A stretch of DNA of 64,000 nt from Eutrophocola sp964503965 (GCA_964503965.1 CAZDCK010000001.1:124001-188000); one strand, 5' to 3'. Positions 35,646-44,267 are shown, counted from the first letter of the stretch. Numbers and translations: made by a program. The notes: generated by a model from the sequence alone, not told the origin.

Positions 35646-36290
35646 CTACTTCACCGGAAAATCAAAATAGGTATCGGGATAGGGTTCATCCCTGAGGGTG
35701 AAATGCCACCACTCCTCTTCCAGGCCAAGAAATCCATGCTTCATCATGGCTGTTCTCAGGAGCATGCGGTTGGACCGCTGCTGAACTGTCACCTGCGTAT
35801 CACTGGGCCAGGATTTCTGGTCAAACAGGTCAAAAGGGGTCCCCATATCCAGTTCCTCACCGGTATCCAGGGCGATAATGGTTACATCCACTGTGCTACC
35901 CCGTGAATGACTGGACTTTTCGACAATGAAACCTCGAGGTATCAGCTCACTCTTGTCCACATTCGGGTAGTAGATCTCTTTCATGCGCGTGTCATCAGCA
36001 TCGTTGGCCCAGCGAATAAAATGATCCACGGCACATTGGGGCCGGTAACCATCAAAATATTTCAGGGCCAAATGAGCATAGGACAACTCCTGCTCAACTT
36101 TTTTCAGGGCCATGGCCGCCTGCAGGGTCACGATAAAAACATTACTCTCATAGCCGGGAATCCGCTGACCAATAAAATTGTCATCGGAGAAATAGCGCAG
36201 GTCAAAATGCATATGGGGTATCACCTCTTTGAGGTAGATAAAATTGTCGGGGACATCCTGCGCATGAGTGTTGGACGAATAAGCCAGCAT
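35646..36290 (-). CDS. D-alanyl-D-alanine dipeptidase (VanX/DdpX family)
   Basis: This 214-residue zinc dipeptidase carries Arg83 in DGYRPQ, His128 and Asp135 in SSHSRGSTVD, and Glu193/His196 in EEEWWHF. All residues known to bind zinc or catalyse in VanX are present. VanX-type enzymes split D-Ala-D-Ala; the DdpX forms use it as a nutrient. There is no vanHA or dpp operon here, so a scavenging role is more likely than glycopeptide resistance. The N-terminus is short and weakly hydrophobic, so location is uncertain. Confidence 0.9.
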   Translation of the reverse strand: MLAYSSNTHAQDVPDNFIYLKEVIPHMHFDLRYFSDDNFIGQRIPGYESNVFIVTLQAAMALKKVEQELSYAHLALKYFDGYRPQCAVDHFIRWANDADDTRMKEIYYPNVDKSELIPRGFIVEKSSHSRGSTVDVTIIALDTGEELDMGTPFDLFDQKSWPSDTQVTVQQRSNRMLLRTAMMKHGFLGLEEEWWHFTLRDEPYPDTYFDFPVK

Positions 36291-36326
36291 GAAATATTAA
36301 ATCCTGGTTGATAATCGATTCACGAA

Positions 36327-36740
36327 TTAATCGTGAACCGGAAACTGCTCAAAAGTCGGCACGCCATCCATTAACTGGTGAAACGCCTGCTTTTCCGACG
36401 TCCAGATGATGTGATCCGGTTTATCGTACAGGGACGGATCATCCAGGGTACCTACTTTAACGATAGTAATACCTGGAGCACCAGGTGCCCGGGTCACCAT
36501 ATGGGTTCCACAATCCGGACAAAACTCACGGGTTACCGGGTTCTCGAGATCACTGCGGCGGTATTCCGTGGGCTTTCCTTTCGTATAGGAAAACAGGGCA
36601 TCAGGCACGCCGACCACGACATTCGGATTTCCTCCACTAATGTACTGGCACTCCCGGCAACAGCATTCACCCTTGAATACAAAATCACCGTCAATGGCAT
36701 AACGGACATTACCGCAATAGCACCCACCTTCAGTTTTCAT
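36327..36740 (-). CDS. GFA/CENP-V domain family protein
   Basis: This 137-residue protein has the zinc-binding pattern of the glutathione-dependent formaldehyde-activating (GFA) family: GGCYCGNVRY at 5-14, GECCCRECQYISGG near 28-41, and FCPDCGTHMVTR near 92-103. Most members have no proven activity despite the name. It lies 26 bp after the lipoprotein hydrolase gene on the same strand. A perfect 7-bp inverted repeat (36319-36337) spans its stop codon but lacks a T run. Confidence 0.9.
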   Translation of the reverse strand: MKTEGGCYCGNVRYAIDGDFVFKGECCCRECQYISGGNPNVVVGVPDALFSYTKGKPTEYRRSDLENPVTREFCPDCGTHMVTRAPGAPGITIVKVGTLDDPSLYDKPDHIIWTSEKQAFHQLMDGVPTFEQFPVHD

Positions 36741-36766
36741 ATATCTCTCCTGTCATCATAGTCAGA

Positions 36767-37915
36767 TTATTCCTGCAAATGCATGCCGCTGTCATTACCG
36801 TTCCAGGAAGTCCCGGTCAGCCATTGCCAGCTGGCATCAAACAACATGTCTGCGTCTCTCTCCCACATGGCATTATGGGAAGAACACCCCATTTCCAGGT
36901 AGAGTTTCGGGCCACCATAATCGGCATACAGATTTTTCACCAGTTGGGGATCCACCTGGGCATCCTGCGCGCCTGCCACCATAAGCATTGGAGTCTGCTG
37001 CCCTGCTACCATTTCCCTGTTCCAGCCAAATGTTACGGCTCTCGGCGCCCGGCGCACACCGCTACCCCAGGTGGCACCAACCGGATCAGATGCCAGCATT
37101 TCTGCCCAGACAGCATTACTGACTTCTTCATCATACTGATCACGACAACCTACCTGCCTGTCCCAGTTATTTACAAAATCATCATGGGACTGCTTGGTCA
37201 TTGCAGGCCCGGCAAAACTGGCCTCATCCAGCGTTGCCGGTACCGTACGACGATAGGCCGGAGCCAGCAAAACCACATTGGCCACATTGTCCGGGAATTG
37301 GGCAGCATACCCGCCCGCCCTGGGTCCACCCTGGGACCAGCCTATAAGATGAATCTTGTTCACACCACGCAGGGCCTTCAGATAATTTACTACGGCATTG
37401 ATATCATGCCAGTCCGAATCCATGGAGGTGGTGGCAAACGGGTAACTTGCCGGACAGGTATCGCCGAACAACTGTTCCTGCTGGGTATCCGAAAGATTAC
37501 AGCGATCATTCAGGACAAGCGGACGGGTCGAACGCCCATACCCGGTCATGTCCATGGAAAAGACATCCATCCCTTTTTCGGCCAGGTAAGCCATCCAGCT
37601 GTATCCGGCCACAGGCACATCAAAGGCCACTTCTGCCGGTGTACCGGCGCCATGAATGAAAAGAACCACCTCACCTTCCAGATCCTGGCTGTTTCTGACT
37701 CTGTCGAGTACTCTCTCCCTGACATAGACTTGGGAAACCGATCCGGTCATGGATGGGACACGGGAAACAACAGGCACATAATGATCCACACGCAAGGTTT
37801 CTGTTGCAGAATCGGCCGGAACTGAGACCTGCGTACAAGCAGCTGACAGCATGACTGTCATGAACAGTCCCAACCTCACCCATGACGGCATCAATGAAAA
37901 TTCAAATTTACACAT
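36767..37915 (-). CDS. Alpha/beta hydrolase lipoprotein
   Basis: This 382-residue protein has a lipoprotein-type signal peptide: a hydrophobic stretch LGLFMTVMLSAAC with the lipobox LSAAC, so it is probably anchored in the outer membrane. The hydrolase domain shows VVLFIHGAGTPAEVAFD, DMTGYGRS, the nucleophile motif GWSQGG, an acid region GAQDAQVD and a His in CSSHNAMW. The substrate is unknown; the order resembles epoxide hydrolase/lipase-like enzymes. Its 5' region consists of an 8-bp tandem repeat beginning about 16 bp upstream of the ATG, which may influence expression. Confidence 0.85.
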   Translation of the reverse strand: MCKFEFSLMPSWVRLGLFMTVMLSAACTQVSVPADSATETLRVDHYVPVVSRVPSMTGSVSQVYVRERVLDRVRNSQDLEGEVVLFIHGAGTPAEVAFDVPVAGYSWMAYLAEKGMDVFSMDMTGYGRSTRPLVLNDRCNLSDTQQEQLFGDTCPASYPFATTSMDSDWHDINAVVNYLKALRGVNKIHLIGWSQGGPRAGGYAAQFPDNVANVVLLAPAYRRTVPATLDEASFAGPAMTKQSHDDFVNNWDRQVGCRDQYDEEVSNAVWAEMLASDPVGATWGSGVRRAPRAVTFGWNREMVAGQQTPMLMVAGAQDAQVDPQLVKNLYADYGGPKLYLEMGCSSHNAMWERDADMLFDASWQWLTGTSWNGNDSGMHLQE

Positions 37916-37930
37916 AAGCTTACCTTCCCC

Positions 37931-38002
37931 TTATACCCTTATACCCTTATACCCTTATACCCTTATAGCTTTGTATCCTTGTATCCTTGTATCCTTTTAA
38001 CC
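37931..38002 (-). repeat. Tandem array of nine 8-bp units
   Basis: Nine 8-bp units lie head to tail: TTATACCC four times exactly, TTATAGCT, TTGTATCC three times exactly, and TTTTAACC. On the minus strand the first block reads GGGTATAA, so each unit offers a -10-like TATAA. The array lies immediately upstream of the lipoprotein hydrolase gene and between divergent genes. Unit-number change would shift promoter spacing. Confidence 0.93.
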
Positions 38003-38046
38003 AGCCTATGACACTCCGCGGAGCTGATCAAGGCGTACAATCCAAA

Positions 38047-38076
38047 TTGACACCATCCCAAGAGCGGTGAATAATC
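38047..38076 (+). promoter_or_regulatory. Candidate promoter of the molybdopterin oxidoreductase gene
   Basis: A perfect -35 TTGACA (38047-38052) is followed after 17-18 bp by AATAATC (about 38070-38076), a reasonable -10. It gives a leader of about 45 nt before the ATG at 38126. Confidence 0.6.
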
Positions 38077-38125
38077 AATTCTCTTTAGACATGTAAAAAA
38101 GAATCATACAGTTTGACCGGGGGAT

Positions 38126-39325
38126 ATGATGTCAGAAAACGAAAAAAAACCATCAGCAGAAACCAGTGAAGGCCGCCGCACCATCCTGAAAAATGGGGTC
38201 GCCCTGGGCGGCATGGCCGCAACGGCGAGCATGCCCTTCTGGTCACAAATCGCCATGGCACAGGGGGAAGAACTGGTTCCTTTTACTGACATGCCTGAAG
38301 GCTACACAGTACCACCGGTACAGGCTGGCGGCATTCATTACAATGACACCTCCAAGCTCGACGACTTTTACACCCCCTATGGCGAGTTCTACATCATCCA
38401 GCATTACAACCAGCCTGAAATAGAGGCCAGCAACTTCAGTCTCGGTGTGACAGGGCTGGTCAATAAGGAACTATCCCTGTCCATGGATGACCTGAAGAAA
38501 TTCCAGAAATACGAGATTGATGCCGGCTTTGAATGCGGGGGTAACTCTCCCCGCCTGTTCCAGGGCCTGATTGGCAATGCTCGCTGGGGTGGTGTGCGCC
38601 TCGTTGATGTCCTGGATGCCGCCGGTCTCGACCGGGAAGGTATCGAGGTGGTTTTTTATGGCGCCGATACCGGCATGGAAAAAACCCGCATCGACCTCGA
38701 CCTGGAAGTGGAACAGAATTTCGGTCGCAGCATGCATATTGATGATGCCCTGAACCCCGATATTCTGCTGGCCCATGAAATGAACGGCGAACCCCTGCCT
38801 CTTTTCCACGGCGCTCCATTGCGTGTCATTGTTCCCGGCTGGTACGGCGTGTCCAATGTGAAATGGCTGAGCCAGATTCACATCCAGGATCGCCGCTACA
38901 TGGGACGTTTCATGGGACGGGATTACGTTACCCTGGCCAAGCGTAATGTCGGTGGTATTGAACGCTGGGAGGAACGTTCCGTGACCAAGATCCGCCTGAA
39001 GTCCTCCATCATCCGTGTCACCAAACAGGGCAGCGATCATAACATCATGGGCTTTGTCCTAAATGACGGTACGCCACTGCAAAGCGTGGAAGTCAGTATA
39101 GACGGCGGTCCCTGGCAGCAGGCAGAACTGGATCCACGTAATTCCAAGTACTCCTGGAAACTGTTCAACTTCAACTGGCGCAATGCCAAACCAGGTGAGC
39201 ACACCATTGTCTCACGTGTCACGGATGTCACCGGTGAAGTCCAGGCCACCCAGGATGAAATGCCGGAAAAGCCGACAAGATGGGAGAACTATGCCCAGTT
39301 CCCGCGCACGGTGATGATTGGTTAG
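38126..39325 (+). CDS. Tat-exported molybdopterin-dependent oxidoreductase (SoxC/sulfite oxidase family)
   Basis: This 399-residue protein has a twin-arginine signal (GRRTILKNGVALGGMAA, cleavage near AMAQG). The sulfite oxidase-type molybdopterin domain follows, with the molybdenum-binding Cys in FECGGNSPRLFQGL near residue 137 and HGAPLRVIVPGWYG near 227. A Mo-co dimerisation domain (SVEVSIDGGPWQQAEL, YSWKLFNFNW) forms the C-terminus. Relatives oxidise sulfite or reduce sulfoxides in the periplasm. No cytochrome partner gene lies beside it. GGGGG precedes the start; an ATG three bases later is equally possible. A strong terminator follows. Confidence 0.9.
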   Translation: MMSENEKKPSAETSEGRRTILKNGVALGGMAATASMPFWSQIAMAQGEELVPFTDMPEGYTVPPVQAGGIHYNDTSKLDDFYTPYGEFYIIQHYNQPEIEASNFSLGVTGLVNKELSLSMDDLKKFQKYEIDAGFECGGNSPRLFQGLIGNARWGGVRLVDVLDAAGLDREGIEVVFYGADTGMEKTRIDLDLEVEQNFGRSMHIDDALNPDILLAHEMNGEPLPLFHGAPLRVIVPGWYGVSNVKWLSQIHIQDRRYMGRFMGRDYVTLAKRNVGGIERWEERSVTKIRLKSSIIRVTKQGSDHNIMGFVLNDGTPLQSVEVSIDGGPWQQAELDPRNSKYSWKLFNFNWRNAKPGEHTIVSRVTDVTGEVQATQDEMPEKPTRWENYAQFPRTVMIG

Positions 39326-39342
39326 GCAATACAAACTGAAAC

Positions 39343-39377
39343 ATCAAAAAAGCCCGCAGTGCGCGGGCTTTTTTGAT
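39343..39377 (+). terminator. Strong bidirectional terminator
   Basis: A long perfect stem AAAAAAGCCCGC/GCGGGCTTTTTT (39346-39357 and 39363-39374) with a 5-base loop lies about 20 bp past the oxidoreductase stop. It can serve transcription from either side. Confidence 0.92.
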
Positions 39378-39529
39378 GGATTATTATGGATTTTTATGAG
39401 TTGGATTTATGTCCGCATGAATACCCCTGCCAGGGAATGAAAGGGGATACGTTATCTCTTGAAGTAAAAAACAGACACTGCCCTTAACTGTCTATCTATG
39501 TACCACTGGGTATCAGCCCCGTAAACAGC

Positions 39530-40201
39530 TTAAACGATGCGGTTAAGCCCCTGGTCTTTAGCCCTGTAAAGGTTTTCATCGGCATACTTTTCCAGGGCAT
39601 GATAAACCCCATCAACTGGAGTCGTAGTTGCCACGCCACCACTGATAGAAACATATTGACTGGCCGTTGATTGTTCATGGGAAATCTTCGCCTCCATGAT
39701 CAGGCAACGGGCATGCTCGGCACGTTTTCTGGCCTCATCAAGGTTGGTGTTGGGCATGAGCACCATGAATTCCTCACCCCCATATCTACTGACCAGTTCA
39801 CCACTTCGGCGAAACGCGTTTTTCAGGATTTCAGCTATGATCACCAGCAACTGATCTCCCTTGTCATGTCCGTAGTGATCGTTGTACTGCTTGAAAAAAT
39901 CAATATCAAACATGATCAGGCTGATAGGTGTCTGGCTTCTGCGGTGACGATTCCATTCATCCTCAATGGCAGCGTTATAGCGGCGGCGATTGGATAAACG
40001 GGTCAATCCATCCTCAAAGGCATATTTCTCAATTACCTCCTCAGCTCGCCGCTGCTTAGTGATTGACCAGATCAACTCCGCCAACACCATGACACTTTCC
40101 ACATCTTCCTCATCATAGGGTTTTTCCTTGTTACCCACACCCGTAATCGACACGACTTTTGAAGCGGAAAAAGTAGTCAGACGCATAGATGAAGCCGTCA
40201 A
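39530..40201 (-). pseudogene. Diguanylate cyclase, 5'-truncated (GAF end plus GGDEF)
   Basis: The GGDEF domain is complete: FEDGLTRLSNRRRYN near 62, FDIDFFKQYNDHYGHDKGD, the active-site SRYGGEEF near 141, and the C-terminal KYADENLYRAKDQGLN. It would make cyclic di-GMP. Before it, VVSITGVGNKEKPYDEEDVESV matches only the end of a sensory (GAF-like) domain; the rest is missing. Homology stops at about 40153, and the first 16 codons of the frame are antisense to another GGDEF fragment. The gene therefore seems to have lost its sensor domain and promoter by rearrangement. The enzyme part could still work if transcribed. Confidence 0.75.
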
Positions 40202-40385
40202 TCAGCCTTTCGATATCAATGGAGAGAGGGTGGAATCACCCCTGAGTATTGGGATAGCACTCTATCCGGGCGATGGCGAGGATCTGGATACCCTGGAAAG
40301 AAATGCCGACATCGCCATGTATGAAGCCAAGAACAATTCAGCGTGTGTTTATTGTTTTTGGTCTGACTTGCCAAAAAATGAATAA
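40153..40385 (+). pseudogene. C-terminal fragment of a second GGDEF domain
   Basis: The plus strand encodes TFEAEKVVRRIDEAVNQPF, ESPLSIGIALYPGDGEDLDTL, and RNADIAMYEAKNN, then a stop at 40385. This is the last third of a GGDEF domain, without the GG[D/E]EF active site. It begins abruptly where the minus-strand cyclase remnant ends. No start with Shine-Dalgarno is visible, so it is taken as a non-functional piece. Confidence 0.75.
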
Positions 40386-40405
40386 GGCCATGCTTGATCT
40401 GTTTG

Positions 40406-40648
40406 TTAGTGCAGCCTCGCGTGCAGCAGGTTAACCAGCGCTTCTGCATGCTCTGCTGCTTCCTGCCCTCTCGGCGTCAGGTAGCCCCCATCGCTCAAGG
40501 TCAGTATTCCCAGCTCATGCAATCGTTTGACTGCCGCAATTTTTTCAGGCTCGGCATCACTGTGCACTTTAATGCCTTCCTGGGGATTGCGCGGGTCAAA
40601 CATCATCAGCAACAGGATTTCATTCAATAATTGCGGGTCCAGTTTCAT
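40406..40648 (-). CDS. TIGR02647 family small protein
   Basis: This 80-residue protein matches the TIGR02647 family of gammaproteobacteria: LLNEILLLMMF, QEGIKVHSDAEPEKIAAVKRL, and LGILTLSDGGYLTPRGQEAAEHAE. It looks like a small winged-helix-like helical protein, and a DNA-binding role has been suggested for such folds, but function is unknown. It lies 34 bp after fabV on the same strand. Confidence 0.82.
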   Translation of the reverse strand: MKLDPQLLNEILLLMMFDPRNPQEGIKVHSDAEPEKIAAVKRLHELGILTLSDGGYLTPRGQEAAEHAEALVNLLHARLH

Positions 40649-40682
40649 TCTCTGCTTTCTCCTGTGCCATTGTTATCCGGAT

Positions 40683-41873
40683 TCAGACCATGTGATTGAT
40701 GGGTACTAAGGGATCAACTTCTGTTTCGTAATCCACTCCCGGGACCTCAAAACCGAACAACTGCAGGAATTCGGTTTTATATCCCTTGAAGTCTGTCAGG
40801 GAATCGATATTGTCCGTCTCTACCTGTGACCATAATTCTGCGACAGCGCTCTGGACTTCCGGTTCCAGCTCCTTGTAATCGGCACGCCAGCGCCCATCTC
40901 CATCGAGGCGAGGAGATTCACCATAGAGGCTTTCACGAAACAGCAGGTCTACCTGCTCAATACATCCTTCATGAGTCCCTTTCTCTTTCATGACCTTGAA
41001 TAGCAGTGACAGGTAGAGTGGCATGACTGGTATGGCAGAACTTGCCTGCGTCACTACGGCCTTTAGTACGGAAACCCGGCCTTCTCCACCAAGGTCCTCC
41101 AGAGAGGCATTAATCGCTTCCGCTTTCCTGTCCAGGTCTTTCTTGGCTTCACCAATGGTGCCATTCCAGTAGATATCCCAGGTCAGCTCAGCTCCCAGGT
41201 ATGTATAGGCCGTCGTTTTACATCCTTCGGCAAGCACACCAGCTTCCCTGAGTGCATCCATCCACATCTGCCAGTCTTCACCACCCATGACAGCCACCGT
41301 ATTGGCAATTTCCTCATCGCTGGCCGCCTCGACGGACATTTCCTGGATCTCTTCCTTGTCGGTATTGATCCCACGCATGGTGATGTCCTTACCGATTGGC
41401 TTCAGGGTCGAGTTATGAACTACTCCGGTTTTCGGGTGGGTTCGGCGGGGGGATGCCAGTGAGTAAACCACCAGGTCCACCTGGCCAAGATCCGCCTTGA
41501 TAGTGTCTATTGCTTTCTGTTTGATCTCGTCGGAAAAGGCATCACCATTAATGCTTTTCGCATACAATCCTTCTGCTTCGGCATATTTGTGAAAGGCTGC
41601 AGAGTTATACCAGCCCGCCGATCCGGGCTTTTTCTCTGTCCCTTCCTTTTCAAAGAAAACCCCCAAGGTAGACGCACCACTGCCAAAAGCCGCACTGATT
41701 CGCGAGGCAAGCCCATAGCCGGTGGACGCACCTATCACCAGGACGTTTTTGGGTCCATTGTCAATTGGTCCATTGGCTTTCACATAGTCGATCTGGCGTT
41801 TTACATTGGCATCACAGCCAGTCGGATGAGTAGTAATACACATGAAGCCGCGGACACGGGGTTTAATAATCAT
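40683..41873 (-). CDS. fabV: Enoyl-ACP reductase FabV
   Basis: This 396-residue protein begins MIIKPRVRGFMCITTHPTGC, typical of FabV. It has the NADH-binding VLVIGASTGYGLASRI near 45, VVYSLASPRRTHPKTG near 135, and the catalytic Tyr-x8-Lys in IYWNGTIGEAKKDL near 233-246. FabV performs the last reduction of each fatty-acid elongation cycle and is the triclosan-insensitive class. A single-gene or two-gene unit with TIGR02647 is likely. Confidence 0.95.
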   Translation of the reverse strand: MIIKPRVRGFMCITTHPTGCDANVKRQIDYVKANGPIDNGPKNVLVIGASTGYGLASRISAAFGSGASTLGVFFEKEGTEKKPGSAGWYNSAAFHKYAEAEGLYAKSINGDAFSDEIKQKAIDTIKADLGQVDLVVYSLASPRRTHPKTGVVHNSTLKPIGKDITMRGINTDKEEIQEMSVEAASDEEIANTVAVMGGEDWQMWMDALREAGVLAEGCKTTAYTYLGAELTWDIYWNGTIGEAKKDLDRKAEAINASLEDLGGEGRVSVLKAVVTQASSAIPVMPLYLSLLFKVMKEKGTHEGCIEQVDLLFRESLYGESPRLDGDGRWRADYKELEPEVQSAVAELWSQVETDNIDSLTDFKGYKTEFLQLFGFEVPGVDYETEVDPLVPINHMV

Positions 41874-41939
41874 GATGATATTTCCTGGTAATTGGTATGT
41901 ATTTTTATTAAAGGGAATATTAGCACAAGGCGTTACTGC

Positions 41940-42992
41940 TCAGGGCGTCAATGCGGCCAGGGCAGCCCTTCTTTCCTTTCTCGGCAGGCGACCCAGCAAT
42001 TCCACCTGCGCGTAAAATTCAGGTAAATCAAATTCTACGTCTTCCAGCAAGGCGTCAAAGGCAGGTACAAGGTTGAAATAGGTGGAAACGGTTCTCAGCT
42101 TGGCATTATTGATTGTTGTTGAAAACCAGTTATCGTAGGCATCGTATCCATTCCAGCCAGCCCGCGCCTCCTGATACCGGACACGCAATTCCTCAATCAG
42201 CCGCGATTTGTCTTCACGTTTCAGGTTGTCAGGCTGGTCACTTTTATAGAGCGTATCCAGCTCGGCGATTGTTGCCTGGACAAGACCAACAAATTCCTGT
42301 CGCCAGACTTTTTCCTGGGTAGCCTGCTGGACTATTTCTGCCGCTTCACTGGCATCGCCTGATGCCTCAAGCCAACGCCTGAGTCCTTCCAGTTCAACGG
42401 CTGTGGCAAAGCTCTCATTGAATTCTGTATCACCGGGTACATAGACCAACTGATGTGCCAGTTCATGAAACAATAGTGATGCCAGGCGGTGCTCTTCCCT
42501 GCTGACAATGGTGTTCAGCACAGGATCAGAGAACCACCCGAGTGTGGAGTATGCCGCTACTCCCCCAACATAGACATCCAATCCTTCTTCCTTTAGCCCC
42601 TGGGCATAACGCCTGGCCTGGCTGTCTGAAAAATACCCACGGTATGTGACGCAGCCGGCAATGGGATAACACCATTGCCTGGCATTCAGTGAAAATTCCG
42701 GTGCTGCAAAGACATTCCAGACGACAAAGGGTTGCTCAAGGTCAACGTATGTGGAAAAGTTATCCTCCACAGGCAACTGCAGACGGGTTTGAGCAAACTC
42801 ACGAATTTCCAGCACGGATTCCAGCTGGGATCTCAGTGTCTCCTCTGTGCGAGGATCTTCCACCACTTTTTCAATACTGCGACGGTGGGTCAGGATGCTG
42901 AACTGCCCATGCACAGCCTGAGTGTAATAGTGAACCGTTTCACACCCTGCCAGCAGTAACATCCCCAGAATAATGAGGCTATTCCTTGTCAT
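41940..42992 (-). CDS. Putative zinc aminopeptidase lipoprotein (PF10023-type)
   Basis: This 350-residue protein has a lipoprotein signal (NSLIILGMLLLAGC). It resembles the predicted aminopeptidase family Pfam PF10023: YTQAVHGQFSIL, GYFSDSQARRYAQ, VGGVAAYSTLGWFSDPVL, then the metal site FHELAHQLVY with a following Glu in FNESFATAVE. The HExxH and the downstream Glu are intact, so it is probably an active metallopeptidase on the outer membrane. It lies 6 bp after yjbQ, at the end of a qpct-yjbQ-peptidase operon. Confidence 0.85.
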   Translation of the reverse strand: MTRNSLIILGMLLLAGCETVHYYTQAVHGQFSILTHRRSIEKVVEDPRTEETLRSQLESVLEIREFAQTRLQLPVEDNFSTYVDLEQPFVVWNVFAAPEFSLNARQWCYPIAGCVTYRGYFSDSQARRYAQGLKEEGLDVYVGGVAAYSTLGWFSDPVLNTIVSREEHRLASLLFHELAHQLVYVPGDTEFNESFATAVELEGLRRWLEASGDASEAAEIVQQATQEKVWRQEFVGLVQATIAELDTLYKSDQPDNLKREDKSRLIEELRVRYQEARAGWNGYDAYDNWFSTTINNAKLRTVSTYFNLVPAFDALLEDVEFDLPEFYAQVELLGRLPRKERRAALAALTP

Positions 42993-42998
42993 ACCAGG

Positions 42999-43427
42999 CT
43001 AACCCTTTTCACCTGATATAGTCACCACCACCATCCGGGGTCTGCCCCTGTCACGATGTTCACCCAGCATGATTCCCTGCCAGGTACCCAGGGCAAGTTC
43101 ACCATTGGTTACAGGGATCGTGAATTCACAGCCGAGCATGCCTGACTTGATGTGGGCTGGCATATCATCAGGGCCCTCATAAGTATGGACATAGTACGGG
43201 GCATTTTCCGGAGCCAGTTCATTGAAATGGCTTTCCAGATCCTCCCTTACAGATGTATCACAATTTTCATTGATACTCAGGGAAGCAGACGTATGCTGCA
43301 GGAAAAAATGTGCCTGACCAACACGTATATCCCTGAGCTCTGGCAACTGTTCAACGATTTCCCGAGTCACCAGATGAAAACCTCTGGGACGGACCTTGAG
43401 TGTGATTGTTTTCTGGAACCAGCTCAT
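42999..43427 (-). CDS. yjbQ: YjbQ family (UPF0047) protein
   Basis: This 142-residue protein of the YjbQ/UPF0047 family shows VTREIVEQLPELRDIRVGQAHFFLQHTSASL, ESHFNELAPE, GPDDMPAHIKSGMLG, and GTWQGIMLGEHRDRGRPR. Members have a conserved metal site (His in QHTSAS and HIKS). A thiamine-phosphate synthase side activity has been reported for some, but the real role is unclear. Its ATG overlaps the stop of the glutaminyl cyclase gene as ATGA. Confidence 0.92.
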   Translation of the reverse strand: MSWFQKTITLKVRPRGFHLVTREIVEQLPELRDIRVGQAHFFLQHTSASLSINENCDTSVREDLESHFNELAPENAPYYVHTYEGPDDMPAHIKSGMLGCEFTIPVTNGELALGTWQGIMLGEHRDRGRPRMVVVTISGEKG

Positions 43428-44197
43428 TCCAGAACTTCTATCTCAAACAGATTGGGCCAAAGTTTGCCGGTGACAAAAAGACGCTGCCCCTGTTCATCCC
43501 AGGCGATGCCATTGAGCACTTTTTCCCTGGAGTCTCGGTCCTGGTAAAGAGAGGTAAGGTCGACGATGCTTTTCACACTGCCATTTTCCGGATCAATTCT
43601 GAGAATGACGTCCTGATACCAGACATTGGCCCAGACTTCCCCATTTATAAATTCCAGTTCATTGAGGTATTCCACAGGCTTGCCGTTGAGTGTCACACTG
43701 ATCCGTCTCATTTCCTGGAGGGAATCGGGATCCAGAAATCGCAGTTCAGAACTCCCATCACTGATAATCAGGGCATCTTCATTATGTGTGATGCCCCACC
43801 CTTCGCCGGCAATGAAAAAGGATCTTTCCTGATTGAATGTCGCCAGGTCATACACAAAGCCAACATGGGATCGCCAGGTAAGCTGGTAAATCCTGTCATG
43901 ACGAATGGTGATACCTTCACCGAAATAACGGGCACTGAGGTTATGTCGTTTCAGCAGCTCACCAGATTCAAGGTCCACCAGGCGCAAACTGGACTGCCCG
44001 TTCCGACCGGTACCTTCATAAAGCTGCCCGTCATGAAATGCCAACCCCTGGGTGAAGGCGTTGGGGTCATGGGGGAAGGTATTCAGGACTTCGATGTTAT
44101 GAACGGGAACATTTTCGGCAGCGTGTACCGAACACGTTAATAGAATATAAAAGAATGGATAAAGGATGATAGATAAAGGATAAAGGTGGCGATTCAT
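43424..44197 (-). CDS. Glutaminyl-peptide cyclotransferase (plant/bacterial type)
   Basis: This 257-residue protein has a signal peptide. The mature part is a five-bladed beta-propeller of the plant-type glutaminyl cyclase family: FTQGLAFHDGQLYEGTGRNG, YFGEGITI, YQLTWRSHVGFVYD, GEGWGITHN, YLNELEFINGEVWANVW and LNGIAWDE. It converts N-terminal Gln to pyroglutamate on exported proteins. ATG at 44197 is chosen because an upstream alternative adds charged residues before the signal peptide. The signal peptide is encoded by TTTATCC-like repeats. It is the first gene of the operon with yjbQ and the metallopeptidase. Confidence 0.87.
   Translation of the reverse strand: MNRHLYPLSIILYPFFYILLTCSVHAAENVPVHNIEVLNTFPHDPNAFTQGLAFHDGQLYEGTGRNGQSSLRLVDLESGELLKRHNLSARYFGEGITIRHDRIYQLTWRSHVGFVYDLATFNQERSFFIAGEGWGITHNEDALIISDGSSELRFLDPDSLQEMRRISVTLNGKPVEYLNELEFINGEVWANVWYQDVILRIDPENGSVKSIVDLTSLYQDRDSREKVLNGIAWDEQGQRLFVTGKLWPNLFEIEVLE
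44147..44185 (-). repeat. TTTATCC-type repeats inside a signal-peptide coding region
   Basis: On the minus strand codons 5-17 of the glutaminyl cyclase gene consist of CTTTATCC-like units (CTTTATCC, TTTATC, ATCATC, CTTTATCC, ATTCTTTTAT). They encode the hydrophobic core LYPLSIILYPFFY. Two more units (CTTTATCC, TTTTATCC) lie at 44319-44334 on the plus strand. The sequence is related to the array at 37931-38002. Confidence 0.65.
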
Positions 44198-44267
44198 TTT
44201 ATCCGTATATCTGTATGTTCTTTTCTGCTGGCACCTATCTCTCATACTTTTTTCTGCTTCTTCAATC

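Noticed and set aside
35646..36290. Glycopeptide resistance gene
   Set aside because: VanX-type dipeptidases without vanH and vanA neighbours are usually nutritional; no such genes are in the window.
36319..36337. Terminator after the GFA gene
   Set aside because: The 7-bp inverted repeat spans the stop codon and has no T run in either direction.
36779..37825. 348-codon plus-strand frame opposite the lipoprotein hydrolase
   Set aside because: Antisense of a gene with lipobox and catalytic motifs; no recognisable domain.
37931..38002. CRISPR array
   Set aside because: Units are 8 bp and contiguous with no spacers, and no cas genes are present.
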